The notes beneath the pieces are model-generated. The model was not told the origin of the DNA, did not search any database, and saw only the letters and a program-made list of their open reading frames with translations. From an uncultured Bacilli bacterium (GTDB lineage Bacteria > Bacillota_I > Bacilli_A > RF39 > UBA660), in the NCBI GenBank assembly GCA_934089275.1, contig CAKOJJ010000004.1, forward strand, positions 13,422 to 77,421: DNA of 64,000 nucleotides, written 5' to 3'. The stretch's first letter is position 1. Every line of letters begins with the position of its first letter. A program made the position numbers and the translations under genes. Below, in pieces: positions 9,541-21,275 of this stretch.

Positions 9541-9622
9541 TTGAATTATTTTAAGGATGTTTATGAAATAACCATCTACTTTTATTGTAAAAACTAAAAT
9601 AAATATTATAATTTCATAAATA

Positions 9623-9638
9623 TGTTTCACGTGAAACA
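9623..9638. other. parS site 5 (within a 30-bp palindrome)
   Basis: Exact parS 16-mer extended by seven complementary bases on each side (9616-9645). The arm sequence differs from the other sites. Confidence 0.93.
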
Positions 9639-9746
9639 TATTTATTATATATATAAATCGCATTTTATTTTAAATTAACAACTTATTTTATATTGAATTA
9701 TTAAATATATATAAGTACATCAAATCAAAAAGCATATATATTTTAA

Positions 9747-9762
9747 TGTTTCACGTGAAACA
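9747..9762. other. parS site 6 (within a 32-bp palindrome)
   Basis: Exact parS 16-mer extended by eight complementary bases on each side (9739-9770). Confidence 0.93.
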
Positions 9763-9830
9763 TTAAAATAAAATTAATTACTATCTCTTATTATTACAAA
9801 AAAATAGTAAAAATATAGTTATTAAAGCAA

Positions 9831-9846
9831 TGTTTCACGTGAAACA
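9831..9846. other. parS site 7 (within a 32-bp palindrome)
   Basis: Exact parS 16-mer extended by eight complementary bases on each side (9823-9854). The arms AAAGCAA/TTGCTTT include G-C pairs. Confidence 0.93.
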
Positions 9847-9975
9847 TTGCTTTATTCGTACAAATTACGAGTAATTATTAATAATTCTATATGCTAAAGT
9901 TAATTTTAAAATTTTTTAATATTTATTTTATAGCTTCCACACATATACATAATTCGCCACGTTTCTGAATTTATA

Positions 9976-9991
9976 TGTTTCACGTGAAACA
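9976..9991. other. parS site 8 (within a 30-bp palindrome)
   Basis: Exact parS 16-mer extended by seven complementary bases on each side (9969-9998). It is the site nearest gyrA. Confidence 0.93.
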
Positions 9992-10077
9992 TATAAATAA
10001 AGTTATTAATATAAATTTAAATTAATATGCAAATTTTTAAAATTTGTACATCTAAAATATTTGTTGAAAACTTTTGC

Positions 10078-10107
10078 ATAAAAAAGAAGAAACTATTCAG
10101 CTTCTTC
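10078..10107 (-). terminator. Terminator of gyrA
   Basis: On the minus strand GAAGAA and TTCTTC pair around the gyrA stop codon, followed by six T. The stem is short and AT-rich, so strength is uncertain. Confidence 0.55.
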
Positions 10108-12537
10108 TACTTCATTTTCAGTTTCTTCTTTATCTAAAATACTTATTGTTGAAACATATTGATTATCTTTTAAGTTTATAAGTTTTACTCCTTGAGTAAC
10201 TCTTCCTAATTGAGATATTTGATCAATTCCCATTCTAATTGTCATTCCCGATTCAGTAATCATCAATAAATCTTTTTCATTGTTAACAATTTTATGAGCG
10301 ATCATTTCACCATTTTTATCTGTTACGTTTAAAGCTTTAACTCCTTTGCTTCCACGCTTAGTCATACGATATTCGCTTATTAAAGTTTTCTTACCATATC
10401 CCAATTTAGTAACTATTAATAAATTGTCATCGTCATTTCCAACTTCCATTCCTGTACAAGAATATTGTCCATCAAGATTAATACCCTTAACTCCACTAGC
10501 AGTTCTACCCATTGGACGAATCTCGTTTTCATTAAATACAACCATACGACCTGAAGTAGATCCTAAGATAACTTTATTATTTCCGTCAGAAACCTTTACA
10601 TCAATTAGTTCATCATCATCTTTTAATGATATAGCTATTTTTCCTGACGTACGTATGTTCGAATACTCCTCTACTGACGTTTTCTTTACTAATCCATTCT
10701 TAGTAGCAAACATTAAATACTTACTATCATGTTCATTACTAATGCTTATAATTGAATTAATTTTCTCGCCCTTTTCAATTTGTAATAGATTTATGATCGG
10801 AAGTCCCTTGGCTTGTCTACTATATTCAGGGATTTCATAACCTTTTATACGATATACTTTACCTTTGTCCGTAAAGAATAAAATATAATCATGAGTTGAT
10901 GCATTAACCAAATACTTAACGTAATCTTCCTCATTAGTAGTCATCCCTTTAATTCCTACACCGCCACGATGTTGAGATTTAAATGTAGATGATGCACATC
11001 TCTTGATATATCCCTTATCAGAAATAGTAACAATTATATCTTCTTGAGGAATTAATGATTCATCTTCAATATAATCAATAGCAGTCATATCAATACTTGT
11101 TCTTCTATCATCAGCATATTTTGCCTTAATTTCAAGAAGTTCTTTCTTAATTATTTCTAATACTTTTTGCTCACTCGCAAGTATTTCTCTTAATTCTTTA
11201 ATTTGTTCAATTAAATCAGCAAGTTCATTTTCAATTTTATCTCTTTCAAGACCTGTTAATCTACGTAGTTTTAATTCTAGAATAGCATTTGCTTGAATTT
11301 CATCAAATCCAAATCTTTGAATTAATTTTTCTCTTGCAATTACATCTGTTTCTGCTTCTTTAATAATTTTAATAACTTCATCAATATTATCAAGAGCAAT
11401 CTTATAGCCTTCTAAAATATGAACTCTTTCTTCTTTTTTCTTTAAGTCAAATTTAGTTCTTCTAATTATAACTTCTTTTTGGAAATCAATATATTTTGAA
11501 ATAATTTCTTTAATGTTCAAAACTTTTGGAGTTCCATTATCAATCATCAAGAAAATAATACCAAATGTTGATTGTAATTGAGTATGTTTATATAAATTGT
11601 TCAAAACTACTTGAGGATTTGCTTCTTTTTTAAGAGTAATGATAATATTTACTCCTTTTTCAAGACTTGTTGCATCATGATAATCAGCGATTCCTTCTAA
11701 AGTCTTATCTCTAACTAATTCACCTATTCTAGTTTTTAGATCAAATGTATTAATTCCATAAGGAAGCTCAGTAATAACAATTCTATTTTTACCATTGTCC
11801 TCTTCTATTTCGGCCTTGCAACGAATTGTAATAGTTCCTCGACCAGTTTCATATGCCTTTTTAATACCACTGTTACCTAAGATAATACCACCAGTTGGAA
11901 AATCTGGTCCTTTTAGTTTTTCCATTATTTCTGGAATAGTTATCTCATGATTATCGATATAAGCAACGCATCCATCAATTACTTCTCCTAAATTATGAGG
12001 AGGAATATTTGTTGCCATACCAACAGCAATTCCCATCGTTCCATTTACTAAGATATTTGGAAATCTTGATGGTAAAACTTCAGGTTCAACCTCAGTTTCA
12101 TCAAAGTTAGGAATCATATTAACAGTCTCTTTATTTAAATCACGAAGTAATTCAAGTGATATTTTTGCTAGACGAGATTCTGTATAACGCATTGCTGCTG
12201 CTCCATCACCATCCATGTTACCGAAGTTACCATGTCCATCAATTAACATGTGTCTATAACTAAAATCTTGAGCCATTCTAACCATAGCTTCATATATAGA
12301 AGAATCTCCATGTGGATGATATTTTCCCATAACATCACCAACAACACGCGCACATTTACGATATTGCTTATCTGGTGTATAACCATTTTCATACATTGAA
12401 TAAAGAATTCTTCTGTGAACTGGTTTTAATCCATCTCTTAAATCTGGTAAAGCTCTGGCAACGATTACACTCATTGAATAGTCAAGAAATGATTCTTGAA
12501 CTTCTTTAACTATATTATTTTGATTAACCTTATCCAT
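10093..12537 (-). CDS. gyrA: DNA gyrase subunit A
   Basis: Breakage-reunion subunit of gyrase, 814 aa. The catalytic Tyr lies in [13 protein letters not shown] and the quinolone region is [15 protein letters not shown]. The C-terminal beta-pinwheel carries a GyrA-box-like QHRGGVG, which favours GyrA over ParC. The C-terminus is acidic. GGAGG precedes the ATG. It is 10 bases downstream of gyrB in the recF-gyrB-gyrA operon. Confidence 0.97.
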   Translation of the reverse strand: MDKVNQNNIVKEVQESFLDYSMSVIVARALPDLRDGLKPVHRRILYSMYENGYTPDKQYRKCARVVGDVMGKYHPHGDSSIYEAMVRMAQDFSYRHMLIDGHGNFGNMDGDGAAAMRYTESRLAKISLELLRDLNKETVNMIPNFDETEVEPEVLPSRFPNILVNGTMGIAVGMATNIPPHNLGEVIDGCVAYIDNHEITIPEIMEKLKGPDFPTGGIILGNSGIKKAYETGRGTITIRCKAEIEEDNGKNRIVITELPYGINTFDLKTRIGELVRDKTLEGIADYHDATSLEKGVNIIITLKKEANPQVVLNNLYKHTQLQSTFGIIFLMIDNGTPKVLNIKEIISKYIDFQKEVIIRRTKFDLKKKEERVHILEGYKIALDNIDEVIKIIKEAETDVIAREKLIQRFGFDEIQANAILELKLRRLTGLERDKIENELADLIEQIKELREILASEQKVLEIIKKELLEIKAKYADDRRTSIDMTAIDYIEDESLIPQEDIIVTISDKGYIKRCASSTFKSQHRGGVGIKGMTTNEEDYVKYLVNASTHDYILFFTDKGKVYRIKGYEIPEYSRQAKGLPIINLLQIEKGEKINSIISISNEHDSKYLMFATKNGLVKKTSVEEYSNIRTSGKIAISLKDDDELIDVKVSDGNNKVILGSTSGRMVVFNENEIRPMGRTASGVKGINLDGQYSCTGMEVGNDDDNLLIVTKLGYGKKTLISEYRMTKRGSKGVKALNVTDKNGEMIAHKIVNNEKDLLMITESGMTIRMGIDQISQLGRVTQGVKLINLKDNQYVSTISILDKEETENEVEEAE

Positions 12538-12547
12538 ACCTTACCTC

Positions 12548-15554
<3,007 letters not shown>

Positions 15555-15618
15555 TTTTACCCCCTAATTTCAATTTTAAAAGATTTTTAGTATTTTGTGT
15601 ACTCCTATACACATATTA

Positions 15619-15624
15619 ATTATA
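15619..15624 (-). promoter_or_regulatory. -10 element of the recF-gyrB-gyrA promoter
   Basis: Minus-strand TATAAT preceded by TGG, an extended -10. Only a poor T-rich -35 lies 17 bp upstream. It falls in the gap between the comK stop and recF. Confidence 0.55.
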
Positions 15625-15658
15625 CCATAATTTAAGGTACAAAAAAAGAAAAAATATC

Positions 15659-16111
15659 CTAATTTAGGTGTTTTTTCTTATATTCGGCTACTAATCTAAG
15701 CGTGTTATTATATTGATTATTTAAAATATAAAAAGATATATCAGCCTCAAAAAATATTCCATTAGAAAATTCAATTATTCCCCTATTACTTTCACTATCT
15801 TTTAAGATATTTTTAATATTAATAAAATTAATCCAAGTACAAGATCTAAGCCTTGGAGATCTTGTTGGAAATAATATAATATCGTTAATTTCACTGATAA
15901 CCAATGGTTGTTTATATTTGTGTCCAACGTGGTAATTAGTGCTTTCTAGTCTACCATCTAATGAACTACCATACATAAGTGAATTCTTATTTATAATAGT
16001 TCTTGGACTGATTTCAACATCAAAAGTACTATTTTTTTCAATAATTGTTGCTTTACCCTTTCCATTTGGACATATTGCCAAAGTATCATCTGTAATCATA
16101 TAATCTTTCAT
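15659..16111 (-). CDS. comK: ComK-family competence regulator homologue
   Basis: 150-residue protein that follows Bacillus ComK through its conserved core. It has an N-terminal block (DTLAICP), a central LMYGSSLDGR where ComK has FFGSSYAGR, the block PLVISEINDIILFPTRSP where ComK has PPIMVDPSNQIFLFPT, a Trp in CTWINF, then EFSNG and ISFYILNNQ. It stops about 40 residues before the ComK C-terminus, the tail that MecA/ClpCP recognises in Bacillus. GGAGG precedes the ATG. In Bacillus ComK activates DNA-uptake genes. The place between dnaN and recF is unusual. Confidence 0.82.
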   Translation of the reverse strand: MKDYMITDDTLAICPNGKGKATIIEKNSTFDVEISPRTIINKNSLMYGSSLDGRLESTNYHVGHKYKQPLVISEINDIILFPTRSPRLRSCTWINFINIKNILKDSESNRGIIEFSNGIFFEADISFYILNNQYNNTLRLVAEYKKKHLN

Positions 16112-16162
16112 AAAACCCTCCTGACGAGGTTGTATACTAGCATACGTTTTTCAAAAAAAATG

Positions 16163-16202
16163 TCGAAAAAAAAGAAAATTACAAAAAATTGCAATTTTCT
16201 TT
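16163..16202 (-). terminator. Terminator after dnaN
   Basis: AAAGAAAATT and AATTTTCTTT (16171-16180, 16193-16202) form a 10-bp stem followed on the minus strand by a T-rich tract. It separates dnaN from the comK-like gene. Confidence 0.6.
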
Positions 16203-16214
16203 AATTTTATCGGC

Positions 16215-17336
16215 TTAATAAGTCTTTATAGGTAATATTAATTGAATTAATGACTCATCAGTAGCAGATTTTAATATGATAGGTTTCGAATCCCCATTCA
16301 TAAATATTGTTATATCATCACTTGAGAAAGTTTTTAATGCATCCATCATATACTTAGCACTGAAAGATATTGAAATATCCTCCGAAGTATTCTTATCTAT
16401 TTCAATATAATCCTCGACTTTTCCAATTTCAGAAGCAAATGATGATATTTCTAACATATTTTCTTTAGTTTCCATCTTTATAATATTTTTTTCTTTGCTT
16501 TGAGCAAGTAAAGCAGCACGATCAATAGATGAGAATAAATCATTAAGTTTAGTAGTAATTATAAATATGAAATCATTTGGAATAAATGATGAAGTATTTG
16601 GATAAGTTCCATTTAATAAGTTAGATTGGAAGTCAACATGCTCATATCTAAACAATATTTTGTTATTAAATACATGGATTTCAACATTTTCTTCATTATC
16701 TTCTAATATTTTATCTAAATTATCAACATTTTTTCCAGGAATAACGATATCCACTGGTTCACTTATAGTTTGATCTAAAATAATTGTCTTTTTAGCTAAA
16801 CGATATGAATCAGTTGCAATTGCTTCTAAGACATTGCCATTAACTTTAATATTAATACCTGTAAGTAATGGACGTGATTCTTGAGTTGATATAGCAAATA
16901 TTACTTGTTTAATTAATGTTTTTAATTCTGTTGCTTTTAAATTAATATATTCATCCTTTGTTTCTATATCTATTTGTGGATAATCTAAACTATTTAAACA
17001 ATTTAAGTTATATTTACTATGTTCAGTGTAAATCATTATCTTTAAATCGTCAATAACTTCAAAGTTTACAACATCACTTGGCATTTTTCTAATGATATCT
17101 ATTAAAAATTTACTTTGAATAATGATTGTTCCTGTAGAATCAATGCTTTCTATTTTATCACTTGGGATAAATGATTTAATAGTTAAATCTGTATCACTTG
17201 CCATTAATGTAAGTCCTTCATTAGTAAGTTCAAACTTTATTCCATTAAGTATTGGTATAATGTTTCTACTTGATATTGCTTTGCTTACATTCACTAATTG
17301 GTCTAAAATAATATTTTTCTTAATTTTAAATTTCAT
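16215..17336 (-). CDS. dnaN: DNA polymerase III beta sliding clamp
   Basis: Ring-shaped processivity clamp, 373 aa, the usual length. It begins MKFKIKKNIILDQL and shows three clamp-fold repeats, with ATDSYRLAKK in the second and the conserved C-terminus LILPIKTY. The next gene upstream is dnaA, 141 bp away, as in nearly all bacteria. Confidence 0.97.
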   Translation of the reverse strand: MKFKIKKNIILDQLVNVSKAISSRNIIPILNGIKFELTNEGLTLMASDTDLTIKSFIPSDKIESIDSTGTIIIQSKFLIDIIRKMPSDVVNFEVIDDLKIMIYTEHSKYNLNCLNSLDYPQIDIETKDEYINLKATELKTLIKQVIFAISTQESRPLLTGINIKVNGNVLEAIATDSYRLAKKTIILDQTISEPVDIVIPGKNVDNLDKILEDNEENVEIHVFNNKILFRYEHVDFQSNLLNGTYPNTSSFIPNDFIFIITTKLNDLFSSIDRAALLAQSKEKNIIKMETKENMLEISSFASEIGKVEDYIEIDKNTSEDISISFSAKYMMDALKTFSSDDITIFMNGDSKPIILKSATDESLIQLILPIKTY

Positions 17337-17340
17337 ATAA

Positions 17341-17477
17341 TATTCCTTCTTTCTTTTTTTATATTATTTTTATTATTAGTGTTGAAAATGTTGAAAACCA
17401 TGTTTACACCTTTATTTCCATACATTTTACACATTATTTTTCACTTTTAAGTGTTAATAACTTACAACTTATTAACA
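17341..17477. other. dnaA-dnaN intergenic region with DnaA-box-like repeats
   Basis: The 137-bp gap contains TGTTGAAAA-type nonamers (TTTTCAACA on the minus strand) near 17381-17397, plus TTTTACACA-like words near 17430. This echoes the bipartite origins of Bacillus, where DnaA boxes lie on both sides of dnaA. It could also hold the dnaN promoter. Confidence 0.45.
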
Positions 17478-18827
17478 TTAATTCATGATTTTATCTTTAA
17501 TTTTATTAATTTCTTCTCTTAGTTCTTCATCTTTTTTAAATGATTCCCCTATCTTATCACATGCATGGATAACTGTTGCGTGATCTCGGTTGAATTCAAG
17601 TCCTATTTTATCCAGTGTTTCCTCAGTTGTCATTTTACATAAGTAAATAGCAACTTGCCTTGCATGATTGATAATCGCTGTTCGTTTCTTGCTTTTTAAT
17701 GATTCTACTGTCAAGTCATAATACTCAGCAACAGCTTTTTGAATCTTTTGTATATTGTTCGTGATATACACGGAAGAACCTATATAATCTTTTAAAGCAT
17801 CCTTTGCAAACTCTAAGTTGATTTCTTTTGGTGAGTACATTGCTGTTACAGCATATAAACGATTAATCGCACCTTCCAAGTGTCTTACGTCATTTTCACA
17901 GTTATTTGCAATATACTCTAAAACTTCCGGAGCTATAAGTTTACTAACTTCATGCCCAGCAATTTTATTTTTAACTATCTTTAATCTAAGTTCATAATCT
18001 GGAGGCATTATATTAACTGTAAGTCCCCAAGTAAACCTTGTTCTTAAACGCTCTTCTAGTACTTTTAAGTCATCTGGACTTCTATCTGAAGATATAATTA
18101 TCTGTTTATTTAAGCTATATAATTCATTAAAAGTATTAAAAAATTCATCTTGAGTTTTATTTGCACCACCTAAGAATTGAATATCATCTATTATTAAAAC
18201 ATCAACACTTCGATATTTTTCCTTAAAATGAGCAATCAGATCTAAATTATTATCATCTTTTCGATTTATCTGTGTAAAATCGGTAATAAAGCGTTCACTA
18301 GTAACGTAAAGCACGGTTTTATTAAGATTTTCCTTAACGAAATTACCAATTGCATGCATTAAATGTGTTTTACCTAACCCACTCTTTCCATATATAAAAA
18401 GTGGATTATAAAGTTTTCCAGGCTGCTCAGCAACAGATAAACCAACTGTCTGAGCAAGTCTATTTGAATTTCCTACCACAAAGTTATCAAAAGTATAGTT
18501 AGGATTTAAATTGCTGTTATTATCTTTAAACTTCGGAATATCTATAACCGGTTCTTCAATAATAACCTCTTCTTCTTTAATATCATCCTTACAAATTACT
18601 TCAAAATCAAATTCATCATCACTTATTTCTTTTAAGACATCTTTAATAATATTTTCATAGTAATTATTAATATAGTCCTTTTTATACTTATTTGCTGCAC
18701 ATATCACCAAATTATGGTTATCCAAACTTATAATCTCAGCATCTTTAAACCAAGTGTTAAATGAAATATTATTTAACTTACTGCTAAGGACATTCAAAAA
18801 ATTGTTCCAAAAATTCTCCTTCTCCAT
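17478..18827 (-). CDS. dnaA: Chromosomal replication initiator DnaA
   Basis: AAA+ initiator that binds DnaA boxes and opens oriC. 449 aa. Domain I ends near residue 85, then a short linker. The AAA+ core has Walker A GKSGLGKTH and Walker B LIIDDIQFL, and the C-terminal DNA-binding domain carries RDHATVIHACDKI. The ATG at 18827 follows GGGTGG. Transcription runs away from rpmH, and gene direction flips here, which marks the replication origin. Confidence 0.98.
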   Translation of the reverse strand: MEKENFWNNFLNVLSSKLNNISFNTWFKDAEIISLDNHNLVICAANKYKKDYINNYYENIIKDVLKEISDDEFDFEVICKDDIKEEEVIIEEPVIDIPKFKDNNSNLNPNYTFDNFVVGNSNRLAQTVGLSVAEQPGKLYNPLFIYGKSGLGKTHLMHAIGNFVKENLNKTVLYVTSERFITDFTQINRKDDNNLDLIAHFKEKYRSVDVLIIDDIQFLGGANKTQDEFFNTFNELYSLNKQIIISSDRSPDDLKVLEERLRTRFTWGLTVNIMPPDYELRLKIVKNKIAGHEVSKLIAPEVLEYIANNCENDVRHLEGAINRLYAVTAMYSPKEINLEFAKDALKDYIGSSVYITNNIQKIQKAVAEYYDLTVESLKSKKRTAIINHARQVAIYLCKMTTEETLDKIGLEFNRDHATVIHACDKIGESFKKDEELREEINKIKDKIMN

Positions 18828-18835
18828 TTAACCAC

Positions 18836-19080
18836 CCTAATTCAAATTCGATTCTGTTTAACTAAATAAATTGTAAATCACTTTTGTTGAAAAATAAAGT
18901 ACAATCTTAAAAAAATATGTTATCAACACGTTATCAACAAACTTATTAACAATTTATGTACTATAATAACGTAAAAAAAATGACTTTTCAACACTTTCAA
19001 CAAATTATTTAAAAAAGTTTTCAAACGGTGGAAAAAGTTTTAAACAATTAACGTTGAAAAGTTGAAAACTGCTAAATTTA
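18836..19080. other. Probable oriC with DnaA-box-like nonamers
   Basis: The dnaA-rpmH gap is AT-rich and holds a cluster of DnaA-box-like words. TTATCAACA occurs at 18920-18928 and 18931-18939, TTATTAACA at 18943, TTTTCAACA at 18985 and (minus strand) 18885-18893, CTTTCAACA at 18994, and TTTTCAAC words on the minus strand at 19052 and 19060. The common motif is TTWTCAACA, one base from the consensus TTATCCACA. Genes diverge on both sides. Confidence 0.75.
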
Positions 19081-19101
19081 CCGAAAATAACGCAAAAATA
19101 A

Positions 19102-19130
19102 TTGACTTATACAACCTATTATTATATAAT
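19102..19130 (+). promoter_or_regulatory. SigmaA promoter of rpmH
   Basis: TTGACT (19102-19107) and TATAAT (19125-19130) are 17 bp apart, just upstream of rpmH. Confidence 0.85.
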
Positions 19131-19164
19131 AACCTTGCTTTTGAGATGTGGAGGTGGAACAAGA

Positions 19165-19287
19165 ATGAAAAGAACATTTCAACCAAATAATCGTAAAAAA
19201 TCAAAAAAACATGGATTCTTTGCACGTAAAAATTCTAAGATACTAAAAACTAGAAGAGCAAAAGGAAGAAAAATTTTAAGTAGATAA
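19165..19287 (+). CDS. rpmH: 50S ribosomal protein L34
   Basis: 40-residue basic protein, [18 protein letters not shown] at the N-terminus and [11 protein letters not shown] at the end. It is about four residues shorter than the common 44, with the loss in the middle. The ATG at 19165 follows GGAGGTGG; an upstream in-frame ATG at 19102 sits in the promoter and is rejected. Confidence 0.97.
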   Translation: MKRTFQPNNRKKSKKHGFFARKNSKILKTRRAKGRKILSR

Positions 19288-19290
19288 TAT

Positions 19291-19312
19291 AAGCCACTTT
19301 TGTGGCTTTTTA
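19291..19312 (+). terminator. Hairpin between rpmH and rnpA
   Basis: AAGCCAC and GTGGCTT pair around a four-base loop, followed by a short T tract. It is probably a partial terminator that lowers rnpA relative to rpmH. Confidence 0.75.
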
Positions 19313-19339
19313 TTCTATATGAAAAAAAGGAGGGTAATT

Positions 19340-19657
19340 ATGAAAAAATATGAAACAATTAAAGAACATAAGGAATTTGATTATATAATCCATAAATGCC
19401 CTTACAAAAAAAGTAATAGTTTTATTATATATAATAAGGAAAGCGATTTTAATTATCCACGTTTTGGTATAGCTGTATCAAAAAAACTTGGAAATGCGGT
19501 TACACGTAATCGAGCTAAAAGGGTAGTTAGGGAATTAATCCATAATAACAAAAAGTTATTTAAAAATAATAAAGATTATATTATAATAATTAAAAAAGGT
19601 CTTCTTGATTTATCTTATAAAGAATTAACTGATGAATTGATTAAGACATTAAGATAG
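19340..19657 (+). CDS. rnpA: Ribonuclease P protein component
   Basis: Protein subunit that helps RNase P RNA bind pre-tRNA. 105 aa from the ATG at 19340, which follows AGGAGGG; the upstream in-frame ATG at 19319 has no ribosome site. The RNR signature is clear (NAVTRNRAKRVVRE), preceded by RFGIAVSKKLG. Confidence 0.96.
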   Translation: MKKYETIKEHKEFDYIIHKCPYKKSNSFIIYNKESDFNYPRFGIAVSKKLGNAVTRNRAKRVVRELIHNNKKLFKNNKDYIIIIKKGLLDLSYKELTDELIKTLR

Positions 19658-19665
19658 GTGGGAAT

Positions 19666-20595
19666 ATGAAAAAGAAGATATTTATTATAGTTGCAATCGT
19701 GTTAGTAACATTAACTGGTTGTAATAAAACTTTAGTAGATGGAGACAAGAAAAGAGTAATTGATGAAAAAACAGGTCAAAGTTTATCCGCAAATATTCTA
19801 TGTTTACCAGAAGATGAAGAAATTTTAGCAAATTATCAAAAATACGAAGAGTACATGGATGTTAAATTAAGTGATTTACCTAAATGTTCAGCTATGAAGG
19901 TTTACGACAAAAAATCTTACAACGGACTTTGGGTACAATTATTTGTCCGTCCACTTGCTTGGGTAATAATTAATCTTGGTAAGCTTTTAGGAAATTATGG
20001 TGTATCTGTTATGGTAATTGGTATCATCATTAGATTAATAATGATGCCATTCAGTGCTAAAACAATCAAACAACAAGAAAGCTTAAAGAAAGCTCAACCA
20101 GAATTAGAAAGAATTGAAAAAAAATATAAAGATCGTACAGATCAAGAAGCTATGATGCAAAAGAGTCAAGAAACTTTGGCAATTTATAAAAAATATAATG
20201 TAAATCCAATGAGCAGTTGCTTGGTATCGTTTATTCAATTACCTTTATTCTTTGCATTCCTAGAAGCAATAAATCGAGTACCTGCAATATTTGAAAACAA
20301 CTTCTGGAAATTCCAATTAGGAACAACACCACTTGTTGGTATCAAAGAAGGAAATTATTATTACATAATTTTAATAGTTTTAATTGTATTGTTTACAGCC
20401 TTATCATTTAAAATGACGATGGCTCAAACAAGTGCTACAACAGAAGGTGGAATTCAATCAAAATATATGATGATATTCATGACAGTATTCATTGGAATAG
20501 CATCAATTCAACTACCATCTGCTATTGCACTATATTGGGTAGTAACAAATGCATTTAATGTATTCCAAACAATATTGTTTAAGAAAGTAGGTTAA
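19666..20595 (+). CDS. yidC: Membrane protein insertase YidC/SpoIIIJ type
   Basis: Inserts membrane proteins alone or with Sec. It has a lipoprotein signal peptide ending LTGC (Cys at about residue 19), a roughly 60-residue outer segment, and five hydrophobic segments typical of the Oxa1 superfamily. The charged cytoplasmic hairpin has the usual KTIKQQESLKKAQPELERI. 309 aa, longer than B. subtilis SpoIIIJ because of the outer segment. In sporulating Bacilli a paralogue supports sigmaG activation. Confidence 0.95.
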   Translation: MKKKIFIIVAIVLVTLTGCNKTLVDGDKKRVIDEKTGQSLSANILCLPEDEEILANYQKYEEYMDVKLSDLPKCSAMKVYDKKSYNGLWVQLFVRPLAWVIINLGKLLGNYGVSVMVIGIIIRLIMMPFSAKTIKQQESLKKAQPELERIEKKYKDRTDQEAMMQKSQETLAIYKKYNVNPMSSCLVSFIQLPLFFAFLEAINRVPAIFENNFWKFQLGTTPLVGIKEGNYYYIILIVLIVLFTALSFKMTMAQTSATTEGGIQSKYMMIFMTVFIGIASIQLPSAIALYWVVTNAFNVFQTILFKKVG

Positions 20596-20599
20596 AATT

Positions 20600-21214
20600 A
20601 TGAAGTATGAAGTATTTGAAGGAAAAACAGAAGAAGAAGCAAAAGAAAAAGCATTAACTGGATTAAATATAAGTGAAAATGAATGTTTAATAAGAGTAGA
20701 AAAAATTCATACAGGACTTCTAAAAAAAGAATCATTTAGATTATACGTTTATAAACTAACTGATATAGTTGATTATTTAAAGGAATACCTTGAATCAATT
20801 ATAAGTGGTATGGGAATAAAAGTTTCTTTTGAATCGAAGATTAGAGATGAACAAATAACTATAAAAATGTATTCTGATAATAATAAAATACTTATCGGTC
20901 ATAACGGTCAAACATTAACAGCTTTAACAACTATTTGTAAACAAGTAGTTATGAATGAAATAAAATGTTATCCATATTTGATATTAGATGTAGAAAATTA
21001 TAAAGAAAAACAAGTTAAATATTTAGAAAGACTTGCTAAAAATATCGCACGTGAAGTTAAATCAACTCATGAACCAGTTGAACTTGAAAATATGAATTCT
21101 TATGAAAGAAGAGTAATTCATAATATTTTAACTGATGATAAATATGTTTATACTGAAAGTACTGGAGAAGAACCAAATAGACACGTAGTAATTAAACCTA
21201 AAGAGAATAAATAA
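20600..21214 (+). CDS. jag: Jag/KhpB RNA-binding protein
   Basis: 204 aa with an N-terminal Jag domain (YEVFEGKTEEEAKEKAL), a KH domain (ILIGHNGQTLTAL) and a C-terminal R3H domain (MNSYERRVIHNIL). KhpB with KhpA binds RNA and influences cell division in streptococci. It follows yidC closely, the conserved yidC-jag pair. Confidence 0.94.
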   Translation: MKYEVFEGKTEEEAKEKALTGLNISENECLIRVEKIHTGLLKKESFRLYVYKLTDIVDYLKEYLESIISGMGIKVSFESKIRDEQITIKMYSDNNKILIGHNGQTLTALTTICKQVVMNEIKCYPYLILDVENYKEKQVKYLERLAKNIAREVKSTHEPVELENMNSYERRVIHNILTDDKYVYTESTGEEPNRHVVIKPKENK

Positions 21215-21229
21215 TTCTCTTTTTTTTTT
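21201..21229 (+). terminator. Terminator after jag
   Basis: AAGAGAAT and ATTCTCTT pair (21201-21208, 21214-21221), followed by nine T. It closes the rpmH-rnpA-yidC-jag unit. Confidence 0.85.
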
Positions 21230-21275
21230 CAATTGTAAGTGTTAAAATATGAGTGTGTTTGAAGGAGGCCAAGTT

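Larger units (their letters stand above)
9084..10078. other. Gene-free centromere-like tract
   Basis: About 1 kb between the SRP RNA promoter and the gyrA terminator has no convincing reading frame on either strand. It is extremely AT-rich and its only clear structure is the eight parS sites, whose starts are spaced 171, 107, 101, 98, 124, 84 and 145 bp apart. I read it as the chromosome partition locus. Confidence 0.85.

Noticed and set aside
10346..10840. Plus-strand frame of 164 codons inside gyrA
   Set aside because: Shadow of gyrA: no ribosome site, and gyrA is clearly the coding strand.
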